Assembly (NCBI RefSeq): GCF_020921035.1
Contig: NC_063152.1
Location: forward strand, 28,705,903-28,769,902
Direction: 5' to 3'
DNA from: Rhodamnia argentea
Taxonomy: Eukaryota; Streptophyta; Magnoliopsida; Myrtales; Myrtaceae
Length of the DNA: 64,000 nt
The position numbers and the translations under genes were made by a program. The notes beneath the pieces are model-generated. The model was not told the origin of the DNA and ran no database searches. It worked only from the letters and a program-made list of their open reading frames with translations. This document shows, one piece after another, positions 26,522-36,729 of this stretch (positions within the stretch are counted from its first letter, which is position 1; each line of letters begins with the position of its first letter).

Positions 26522-29500
26522 ATGGAGAAAAATGTTGGGCATGGGGTTCGCAACTCCGTGGTCAAGCAGGTCGTGGCAGTACTCAGGGGTTGTTCTGCTT
26601 TGGTCCCTGGAAATAATGATCAGTTTGATTGATATGTGTTGAATTGCAGAGGGTGAATCCCAAGAGGCTGAGGGATAAGGTTTGTATCGGCTGTGGAGCT
26701 GGATTTGGAGGCGACAGGCCTTTCGCGGCGCTCAAGCTGCTGCAGAGAGTGGAAGAGCTGAATTACCTTGTCCTCGAATGCTTAGCGGAACGAACTCTCG
26801 CCGAACGCTACCAAGAAATGATGTCCGGTGGCGACGGTTTCGACTCTCGAAGTATGTCATGATTTGCCTTTTGGGTGATGCGGTTTCTGTTTTATAGTGC
26901 TGTCGTGACTGTACATATGATGATGCCTTTGGGTATGAACAGGGGTGTACTATTAGTTATCAACATCAGTGATTTGAAATTTTGAAACGATATGCAGTTT
27001 CAGAATGGATGGCTTTGCTGTTACCTTTGGCTGTGGAAAGAGGAACTTGCATTATCACCAATATGGGTGCAGGTGAGGCGCATAGAGCACTTGAAATGAT
27101 TTTAACTTTGACGAAAGTGATCTAATACGTGTGTTTTGTGTCTTTCTCGAAAGTTGATCCAATTGGTGCTCAAGCGAAAGTGCTAGAAGTGGCCAGCGGG
27201 CTAGGCCTTCAACTGAAAGTTGCTGTGGCTCATGAGGTTTCATTTGCAGAAGCAGGTGATCAAGGTCAATAGGGATCATTCGGTTTTGATGTTCTATAAG
27301 CGGTGTTGGGTAACTTAAGCTTAATTTGATTTTAGTGGTACAACGAATAGCATAGATAAAATTGTATAGTATAAAGGAACAAGGTGTGGCCTTTTAAAAG
27401 ATTGTTTTGCCTTTTTTTCCTTGTCCAGGGTCCAGAATCTTGCATGAGAGATCAAATACTGCGGAAGGTGTAAGCGACCGATATTCATATTGTGTTTTAG
27501 TACTATTTAAAAGATAAATATTTCTTGATGATAATAGTGGATTTTTTCATTGGCAAAGTAAATGCAGACAAAACAAAAACACATGTTGATGATGTAATTT
27601 TTTTATGCTTTAGTTTCTTGATCAGCTGAGGGGAAATTGTTGATCAGCAGCTTATCTTCCTTTTCCTTTCTTTAATGCGTTCGTATTGTCTCAGCTTCCT
27701 TTCCCATTCTGTGAAGGGTATTAGCACATATCTTGGAGCTGCCCCAATTGTCGAGTGTCTTGAGAAGTACCAACCGGATGTAGTTATTACTTCCAGAGTT
27801 GCAGATGCTGCCTTATTTTTGGGTCCAATGGTAAGAAATCATTGTGTTTTTTCCTCTCTTTGCCTTTGGTGAATGAGATGTTCTTTTCCCGTGTTATATG
27901 TTTTATGCTTCTTTTTCTTTTTCCTTCTGATTTTCAGTCGAGAAGTTTCTGAACTCTTTTCTTCCACGCTTTCATTGTTATGGAGGACTCATGCTACTTG
28001 CATTGACTTCTGAACAAAACAATTACTCATTAACTGTGGAAATACCTCGGGATGACTATTGTTGAATCTCTCACAACTAGAACCTGAAGTGAATCCAATT
28101 ACTCCTCCAAATTCCTTATTGGTGCTACCTTTTACCACTTCTTTGGGTTAATGGAATTTCCTTACGACACCTTAAATCGATTGATACAGCCTTGACCTGC
28201 TAATGATGGATTTGATGTTAAAGTAGAGTTCGAGTCACTTAAGAAACACTCAAGCTTTTATACTTCTTTTGGATTAAGAGACCATAGTTAAGACAAAATC
28301 GTCACTCCGATTTACTGTGGAAGAACTTGAGATTTTGCAAGCAGATATGTGTAGATGGGAGTGCAGCCTGATCCTCTTTATATAGTAAAAATCACATGGG
28401 TGCTGAATCCCTTTATTTTGTCTGATAAGCTTTTCCTCATCCTGTAGTTTTTCCTTGTGAGGAAAGAATTTTGAAAGATCTCAACCTATAAACAGGTGTA
28501 TGAATTGGGTTGGAACTGGGATGATCTAAATTTATTAGCACAAGGATCTCTGGCTGGTCACCTTTTAGAGTGCGGCTGTCAACTCACTGGAGGATACTTC
28601 ATGCATCCAGGTATCAGCTGTTTAATCTTCATGTTTAGCATGCCAATTATTCTGGACACTCGAGCTATGAAACATAAAACATATATGGGATTTTTAGGAT
28701 ATTGCATACAATTTACTATTGTCTGATGCAGGTGACAGATATCGCAACATCTCTCTTCCATGTCTTTTAGACCTGTCACTCCCTTATGCCAAAGTTAGTT
28801 GTGATGGAGGAGTCTGTGTAGCAAAGGCAGATGGCAGTGGAGGAGTTTTAAACTCCAGTACTTGTGCCCAGCAACTTCTTTATGAGATTGGTGATCCAGC
28901 GGCATATGTTACTCCTGATGTGGTTAGTTCTGGTTATTGTCATCCTTGAAGATAAGTATACATTAATCATGGAACAAAGGGGAATACAGAAGTTGACATG
29001 TTAATTTTCATCTCAATCAGGTTATAGATCTTCGAGATGTTACATTTCAGCCATTGTCCAACCATGAAGTGAGGTGTCTTGGAGCGAAACCATCTGCGAG
29101 ATCATTACCTGATCAGCTCCTGCGATTGCTTCCAAAGGTTCAGTCCGCATCTTCGGTGGTGACTCACTGAAATTTAAACTGAGTCTGTAATGATTGTGCT
29201 TCTCCTACTATTTCAGTAGCCTTTTCCATTCTATTCTTGCCTTCTCATTCAGAAGATTCGAGTTAATTCTTTAGAGTGTCTAATAGTGTAATAGCATCTC
29301 TTGGATCAGCGTATTGGTTTCATTTTCTTGTTTGAGTAATGGATTGAACTTGGAGTCCTCAAGATGTTGATTACTTTCCCAACAGTTGATTCATTCGTCT
29401 TTCAAAGCAATTTATCTTTGATCCTCTGATGTCTTTTGAGTCTCTGAGGCCTTCTTACTAATACTACTTCTGATGTTCTAGAATTCCAGGATGCTGGGTG

Positions 29501-31437
29501 GAAAGGATGGGGAGAGATATCCTATGGTGGTTTTGAATGTATCAATCGTGCTAAGTCTGCTGAAATTTTGGTATGTGAGATCTAGTCAGTTTCACTTTTC
29601 TAATGAACACAAACATGTGAGTGCTTATTTCAAACAGCCTGTCATTATCTTTCCTCTGGGAGGTAAAGAATTGTATAGATACTATCATTTGAAGTGATTC
29701 TTGATGTAGTGAAATGTCTGGCTTCACCATTTTATTCTCAGAGATCCTTTTATTTGCATTATCAGGTCAGATCGTGGTTTGAAGAAGTAGTTCCTGGCCT
29801 TAATGACTGCATAGTTTCTTATATTATTGGAGTGGATAGCCTGAAGGCAACAAGCTTGGTCACTGGGTCTTCTGCTTATGAGGCGGTTACAGATATTAGG
29901 TTAAGAATGGATGGATTATTTGAGCTGAAAGAACATGCACTCCAGTTTGTGAGAGAGTTCGCTGCATTATACACTAATGGACCTGCTGGAGGCGGTGGTA
30001 TCTGGTAATATCTTTTCCATCTGGTGTATTATTGCTTGATCCAAAAGATATTTCCACTTAGGGGTTTTGTTTGACTTTAACCAAATGCGAACACATTAAA
30101 GCTATTTTTGAGGTGATAATCCATCAACAGAGCTAGTTATCAGAAAAATAAAAATAAACGGATGCCAAAAATGGCTGTAGTTTTGTTCTTTCTGTATTCT
30201 AGAGCATGCAACTGTGAGAAACTAGGTTTATGGTTCTGTTGTTCAATGAACATGATACACGAGTTTTGAGGATTGATGGTGGGAGGTACCATACAAAATG
30301 CTTATAAATGCTTGAAGTTGGCTTTGCTTGTATATCTATGATGATTGTTAGTGTCTAGTCAATCTGGTAAGGATCACACAAAGTCGTGCATTTTTTTTTA
30401 GTGAAGTCTATCTGTTACTTGTCTGTTGCCGAGGTGAATAAGTTTGATCATGGGGACTGGTGACTACCGTTGATTTCTGGCATCCAGTCTAAAAAAGAGT
30501 TTTCACTGCCTAGCATTTGCTAATGGGGACTGACTTGTGTCAGCAAATCTTCCTCCAATACAGGAAACTTAAAAGAACCAGAAAAAGATTTTCTACACTA
30601 CGAATGCTGATATTTCCGATACGCTCATTCTATTCTGTCTGCTTCTTTTACAGCACCGGACACAGGAAAGAGATTTACCTTGGGAAGGAACTGGTAAGGA
30701 ATTGGACTCCCTGACACCAACATGAGCCTTTCGTTGAGACTCCAAGATTGAAATTAGTTCTTCAAACATTTCTGGAAAAGTGAATTTTCACTGAGATGCT
30801 AAATGACTTGAAAAACTGAGTAAGTAATGATTGAAGTGGTTTGTCACTTCAGGTTGGCCGTGAACATGTGTATTGGAAAGTTGGAGCAAAGCAAAGTATG
30901 GAAATGGAGTCAAATGATCGAGTGGCTTGCCTCAATGATTCAATGAGAATCCATGCTGTTCACGGGCCAATTGCTCCACAAATAACAGAGGAAAATGATG
31001 ATGGGGACTTTGTTTTTAAATCTGATGCTTCTCCTGCCCCTGCTGGAAAGGAGATTCTGCTGTACAAAATAGCACATAGTAGAGCTGGAGACAAAGGAAA
31101 TGACTTGAACTTCTCCATCATCCCACATTGCCCTACAGATTTCGAGAGGTTAAAGGTGATCATAACACCGGTGTGGGTAAAACGCGCTGTCTCTTCGCTT
31201 CTGGATGCCTCCTCATTTCCAGATTCAGATGCCATAGTGAAGAGAGACAGGTGGGTGGATGAGCACGTAAGCGTGGAAGTTTATGAAGTGAGGGGTATAT
31301 GTTCATTGAACGTCGTGGTCCGGAACATCCTAAATGGTGGCGTCAACTGTTCTCGTAGGATTGACCGCCATGGAAAGACAATATCGGATCTCATATTGTG
31401 CCAGAGAGTTGTGTTGCCTCCTCTATCAAGTGTTTGA
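26522..31437 (+). CDS. AtuA-like protein (DUF1446, acyclic terpene utilisation family)
   Basis: Thirteen exons join in phase: 26522-26569, 26650-26851, 26998-27072, 27154-27255, 27429-27469, 27717-27830, 28496-28610, 28732-28922, 29021-29137, 29490-29570, 29766-30004, 30654-30693 and 30853-31437. They total 1950 nt and encode 649 residues. The large N-terminal DUF1446 domain starts with the signature VCIGCGAGFGGDRPFAALKL. Other landmarks are NYLVLECLAERTLAERY, GGISTYLGAAPIVECLEKY, VVITSRVADAALFLGPM, ECGCQLTGGYFMHPGD and AAYVTPDVV. The last exon encodes a separate C-terminal alpha/beta module with HSRAGDKGNDLNFSIIPH, which resembles the small AtuA-like domain. In Pseudomonas the atu cluster degrades citronellol/geraniol; the plant function is not established as far as I know. 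No transit peptide is evident, so a cytosolic location is likely. Confidence 0.88.
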
Positions 31438-32509
31438 CTAGCTCAGTTGCATCAAACTAATCCTAAATGGCGAATTACCATTGAAACTATAGCTTTCTGC
31501 TGTTTTTGGAGTTCAAGGACATCTTCTAATTTCATGAAACTTCTCAGTATTGTCAAGAGAACTGTTCAAGTATATCACGGTGATAGGTTTCTCCATTCTT
31601 TGATACAAATCATCATTTTATTCTCAAACATTTTTGTTCATGATATATGCACAAATCACCCAAAACCTTCTCGATTGACTTAGATTTGGGTAATCTCTAA
31701 TTCTTCTTTCCCAAGTTAAAATTATGTTGATATTTATTGACATGTTTAGCCATTGATTTGCATTTACATTGGTATCTCATCGGTTAATTCTCGAATTTTG
31801 GAGCGCTAGTAATTTGAGTTTAGACTATTATTTCCTTCACTAATTTTTTGCTGTGAACAAATTATTAAAATCATCATAGGTGGTCCACCCAAAAAACAAC
31901 TACTTCAACAGTCGCTCAGCCTCCTAGATGCATGTTTACACAATGGCAACGTAAGCCACTCCTTGGTCCCAGGATGTTTCATAAGGTTTGAAGATCTTGA
32001 ACAGGTGTTTTGCTACGCGGATTGTGTCGTTCGGACACCACGGCGTTCTGGACTTTTTTGTATCGTTGGTGCCTGTCTTGTCACCTTGTCGCCTGAAAAG
32101 GCCGTACTATTTCAGATCACCATAACTGACAAGGCACCAAAATTAGCAAATAAAAGACCTGTAGCACTTCATTTTCACGCCCAGGATCCGCTTGAGAACA
32201 TCCCACATCAGCCTTCTTTTCCTCCACTTTAGACGCAAATCCATTTTTAGGTCATAATATTGGGATCTCCATCCATTTTTACACCCTCGGACGAGGGAGA
32301 GAGTTTTAGAAAGCGGAAATCCATTCATTGGTCAGTGATATAAATGAGCTTTGATCACACAAAATCACATTCTTTGTTTCAATCTCGTCTTTCCGGGGTA
32401 ACAAATCGTGGGTTGATGCTTATGAGATCTGCCTTTCTCTCGCCCTCAGTCAAGTTGATTCGGAAAGCTCTTTGAAACTGTCTTTTAGCTGCTGTGTGGG
32501 AAAACGAGA
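31438..32509. other. spacer and promoter between AtuA-like and LIM genes
   Basis: The first part is the 3' flank of the AtuA-like gene. Upstream of the LIM gene, an inverted CCAAT motif (ATTGGT near 32328) and a TATA-like GATATAAAT near 32337 lie about 170 bp before the ATG. I see no other gene in the 1.07 kb. Confidence 0.5.
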
Positions 32510-34294
32510 ATGGCGTTTACAGGAACTCTGGACAAGTGCAAGGCTTGCGATAAGACGGTTTACGTGGTCGACATGTTGTCCATCGAGGGCATGCCATATC
32601 ATAAGACCTGCTTCAGATGCAGCCATTGCAATGGATATCTTGTGGTACGTGAATTGTATTTGAGTTGGGTTCTGTTGCTTTGTTTCGTGACAATTTATGT
32701 ACTCTCTAATCTGCTGAAAAACAAGGTTCCCTTTTTTCCTTTTTTCACATCGATTTTCCGGACTCGATGGATCGTGCCCGTGATAGTTTATGCTGTAGAG
32801 TAGATCTTAAGGTTTTTTTGTTTTTTTGGTCGGTCGAATAGAGTAGATCTTAGTTCAAGTGGTGAAATGAGACCAGGAAACTGGATCAAATTAAAGTGAA
32901 TGACAACCTGAGAAAGCAAACTCAGCCTGCGACGGCATCAGGTATAAGCATGATTGACCCGACACAAGCATGATTAGAGATCGGAATCCACACTATTTGC
33001 CTCGTCCTAAGGAATAACTGGTATGATTACAATTCGGATACTTAGATGAGAAGAGGTGGCAGTGCAAATATGATCTAAGCAAGGCATTGTAATACGAAAT
33101 GCCGGTGTGCAATCAGCAATTCTCTATCTGAAGTGGGTTGCTGTGATTATGTAGTATTCTGTCTATATGGCTAAATTCATGGACATATATGTAACTGTGA
33201 AACCCGCGATGCTTTCATCAAGGTGAACTTTCTGTGTGTCGTTGATATGCATCGAAGATTCGTGTTTCGTTTAAGCGCGATAACATAAAGCGAGAACGGC
33301 ATTTAATCCGTTGCCAACGGCAGATGAGCAACTACTCCTCTATGGATGGTGTCCTCTATTGCAAGACTCACTTCGAGCAACTTTTCAAGGAATCTGGCAA
33401 TTTCAGCAAGAACTTTCAAACAGGTAAGCTCTTCTTGGCCTCATCATCGGTTTCTCTTATGGCTACGCTAAATTTTCAGATAATTTTTTTGGCTGACATC
33501 ATATCATTACCATGGCAGCCAAGTCTTCTGAGAAGCAACAAGACCTGGTATGTCCACTATAACCGCTAATTCGATCACTTCATTTACCTCTTAATTTTTA
33601 CAGGTCTTCATGAACGCCGGCAAAACATTTTCAATCTCAATTGCCCGGCTTATCATTGTTCTCTACTTCACTATTAGCTCCAGATGATGAGAACAACTCA
33701 CAGCCAGCAATGCTAGCTCCATCCACACTTCATCTTTTATCTTCTTTTGCTTGTGTCGCATCGTCAACCGAGTCAGTGATTTCATGTCGTCTCTATCCAC
33801 AGAACCGGACCCCAAGCAGGTTATCTTCTTTGTTCTCCGGAACCCTAGACAAATGCACCACCTGTGGCAAGACAGTTTACCCCTTGGAGAAGGTATTCAA
33901 TTCATAAGCCCCAGGAGGCTTCAACATATATCAGTATTGAAGTTAGAAGTAACTCATCATCCTCTTTCCAATCAAATTTTCATGACGCATTACGCGTGTC
34001 TGCTACGAAACACAGGTGACTCTGGAGGGAGAGTGTTTCCACAAGAACTGCTTCCGATGCGCTCATGGCGGATGCCCATTGACGCACTCGTCTTATGCTG
34101 CTCTTGACGGAGTCCTCTACTGCAAGCACCACTTCGCTCGCCTCTTCATGGAGAAAGGTACCTACAGCCACGTCCTAGAGGCTGCAGCGCACAAGCGGAA
34201 TGCGTCCTCCACGCCCACATCGCCCCCACCTGAGCCCGAGCCCGCTGAGCCAAAGCCCGAGCCAGATGATAAGCCCGCGGAGGATCAATCTTAA
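32510..34294 (+). CDS. two-LIM-domain actin-bundling protein (plant WLIM/PLIM type)
   Basis: Five exons join in phase: 32510-32644, 33324-33423, 33519-33547, 33803-33892 and 34016-34294. They total 633 nt and encode 210 residues. LIM1 (residues 10-61) has zinc ligands C10, C13, H31, C34, C37, C40, C58 and H61. LIM2 (from C106, C109, H127, C130, C133, C138) shows the plant-specific CHGG-type spacing CAHGGC. The two domains are separated by the usual linker of about 45 residues with KSSEKQQDL. The C-terminal tail is Pro/Glu/Asp-rich (PEPEPAEPKPEPDDK), a feature of PLIM2-type pollen isoforms, whose F-actin bundling responds to pH and calcium. The tail is the reason I lean to PLIM over WLIM, but expression cannot be read from sequence. 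The start context AGAATGGCG is favourable. Confidence 0.93.
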
Positions 34295-34815
34295 CTATGA
34301 CATCTCATCTCCCTACCCGGACCTTATTTCTATGCAACCATCTTCAAGAGCCAGCATTATGTACTTTGATTGTAGTGTTTTACAAACTTGTATGCATGTT
34401 ATCACTATTTTTTCTTTCTTGTATTTCCCTAACAACGTTTTTGAAGTCTGATGACCTGATATAACATGTTTCTTTTTGTTGATCCGTCATGAACCGGAAC
34501 ATATACCACTTGATCTCTGATATCTGTTTCTAAAACATTGATTAAGTGCAGACACTAGTTCAACGATCTTAAAAAGAGAGATCATAGTTTTGGATGGCAC
34601 TCATCCGGCAATAGGGAAAGCTTGTTAGAAATATTTCTTGTTCGCTTCATTTCCCTATGATGACTACCTTCATCGTCGTCAAATCCCGACATTTGCTTAA
34701 CTAGTGAGTGTGCTCGTGCCCGGTCTGAACCACCAAGAAAAAAAAATATAGAAATAAAGATTTTAAACACCATCAGAACACATTTCGTGCGCCGCCTTCT
34801 CTCTCGCTTTCACGG

Positions 34816-35155
34816 CAATGGCAGGATTCAATTTTTGCAATGGCCTACTGGCTACTGCTAACGAATGCTCTGAAGGAGCTCAGCCTCATGGCCGATGTGA
34901 GCATCGTTGTCATGACAGGCGGATGGAGTCTTGTTCGAATCTTTGACCTTTGTCGGCATGGAGCCGACGAGATCCTTTTCTCCCCCAAGAGTCTCCTTCG
35001 CCTTTTCCGATGCAAAAGGACAGGCTCTCCAAGAGTAGAAGTTGGCAAGATCCATGTGGTTCCTAAGTGTTTCCTGAGGATGATCCTGTCGATGTCTACA
35101 TCGATGCTCGGGGAGTTCTGACCAATATCGGCATTCATCCTACCGGTAAAAATCA
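34816..35155 (+). other. unrecognised open stretch, possible gene relic
   Basis: An ATG-started 93-codon frame runs from 34840 to 35121, and other frames of both strands stay open over parts of the same 340 bp. The base composition is more GC-rich and codon-like than its surroundings. Phrases such as CRHGADEILFSPKSLLRLF and, in another frame, DPVDVYIDARGVLTNIGIHP look protein-like, but I do not recognise the family. A frame change between them would suggest a decayed gene fragment. Confidence 0.25.
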
Positions 35156-35432
35156 TCTCTCTTGCGATGAGGTTCTTGAGAATGCACGCCCTTCATTTGG
35201 CACAGTTTGACAAACTTAAAACTGTTCTTGTGATTACCATGCCTTCTCTAGGTCTTGTTGATACCTGCACTACACCTTTTGTTTAATAGATCTCTTGGAT
35301 CCACAAAGCTTAATCAATCGACCTCCTGTAGGGTTGGACAAAATCAGAGTATGTGCTGTTGCTGCTATAGGCTATAGCTCGAAGCCACCAAGGACGAGGC
35401 TAAAGATGGTGAGAGGATAGAGGGTGCGTAGA

Positions 35433-35696
35433 TGACACAAAATGGTCCCTAAATTTTAGGTTGAACATGAAACGTGATCTCTAAACTTTAAATTTATTCA
35501 ATTTGATCATTGAACTTTTGGTACATGCTCAATTTAGTCATTGAATTTGAATTAATAGAACGGCAACATTGAACATTTTCATACGGTTCAATAACTAAAT
35601 TGAACATGTACCAAAAGTCTAGAGATCATGTTGAACAAATTTAAAGTTCAGAGACCACATTGCATATTAGGTGAAAGTGCGGAATCATCTATGTCA
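35433..35696. mobile_element. foldback MITE, family shared with 63700-64000
   Basis: The two halves are inverted copies of each other for about 130 bp. The left half contains TGACACAAAATGG, GATCTCTAAACTTTAAATTT and GAACTTTTGGTACATG. The right half contains their complements (AAATTTAAAGTTCAGAGACC, CATGTACCAAAAGT, CTATGTCA). It has no coding capacity. The outer terminus TGACACAAA matches the start of the element at 63700, so both belong to one family. A clear target duplication is not visible. Confidence 0.7.
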
Positions 35697-35977
35697 TTAT
35701 CCTCGAAGTAGAACATTTTCGGCTCTTTTTATCGAGTTTTACTTCGGACCCACCATGCCAAATCTCAATAACCAAAAATCAATAGAAAAAATTATGATTT
35801 CATACAAATTTTATTGTCCGTTTGGGTGGAAGAAAAGATTATTATGCAGAGACGGAAGATAAACAATCAGGGGATATTCTGAAAACCGGCCTTTTGTTAA
35901 GTATCTGCTCCTCCGAAAAATTGGAAAAAAACGGAAGAGGGAAAAAGGATATTCCCTCCATTTTGCGTATCAGACGA

Positions 35978-35993
35978 AAATTCACGTGAATTT
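35978..35993. promoter_or_regulatory. 16-bp perfect palindrome centred on a G-box
   Basis: AAATTCACGTGAATTT is a perfect palindrome with the CACGTG core at 35983-35988. It lies just upstream of the CT-rich initiation-like tract of the KEA gene. A second CACGTG is at 36112-36117. G-boxes bind bZIP and bHLH factors such as HY5 and PIFs, which would suit a light- or ABA-responsive plastid gene. The match is direct; regulation is inferred. Confidence 0.55.
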
Positions 35994-36077
35994 AATTTCT
36001 CTTCTCTTCAACCATTTTCTCGTCTCCTGGGATTTTCTCTCCTCCCACTTTCCCTCTCCTCAAACACACCCAACTTC

Positions 36078-36096
36078 AGAGAGAGAGAGAGAGAGG
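36078..36096 (+). repeat. (GA)n tract in the KEA leader region
   Basis: About nine GA units lie 16 bases upstream of the second G-box, followed 70 bp later by a GAA-rich tract (about 36165-36190). They are likely in the 5' untranslated leader or just upstream of it. Confidence 0.85.
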
Positions 36097-36729
36097 GGCG
36101 TCAACTATCTTCACGTGCGTCAAAATCACTCCTTGTGGGACTCTCTCTCTCGCGCGAACGGAAGTAGAAGAAGAAGAAGAAGAAGAAGAGGAATCTGAGG
36201 GATCACGTTTCAATTCGTCGCCACTCGTGTCGTTCTCCGGCGACGCATTCCCCTGCGGCGGCTCCGCCATTGATTTTATCGCTTTGACCTCCGACGTGGA
36301 ACCTCTCTGTAGCTCCTGCCTATCGGTTCGTCCGTTCTCTTCTCCGTTTTCTGATTGGAAATACAAGCATCGGGCTGTTGCTGTGCTTGTCCGCGTTGAA
36401 TTTGCGAAATGACTGTTTATGGATTGTTTTGGTTTCGGTTGATTCGATTGGGATTGTTGCATGAAATTTTTGGAGATGTGCATGCGTATCGATGAACTGT
36501 GTGCTTACGTGTGCAAGCATGCGCATATACGATCGAAATGAACGTATCCTGACCTTTTTAGCTTTAGGACCTGGTTGCAGTGCTTTTCCAGTGATTTGTT
36601 TCTTGCGATTTAGTTGCTTGTCCAGGTGTTTGATGGAAGGCAATGAGAGGGTGTGAAATGAGCTGCTGAGCTTGCTCGTGTTTGCCTGCTGTTATGTGAA
36701 GAGTGTTGTTGCTGAAGGACCTGGGAAAG

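Larger units (their letters stand above)
34295..36729. other. intergenic region between LIM and KEA genes
   Basis: It contains the LIM gene 3' flank, an unrecognised open stretch around 34816-35155, a foldback MITE at 35433-35696, and the KEA promoter and leader from about 35975. The leader side is CT-rich (36000-36060), followed by GA and GAA tracts (36078-36096 and about 36165-36190). A 5' untranslated intron between roughly 36330 and 36624 is plausible, with an acceptor CTTGTCCAG just before 36625, but this is inference. Confidence 0.5.
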
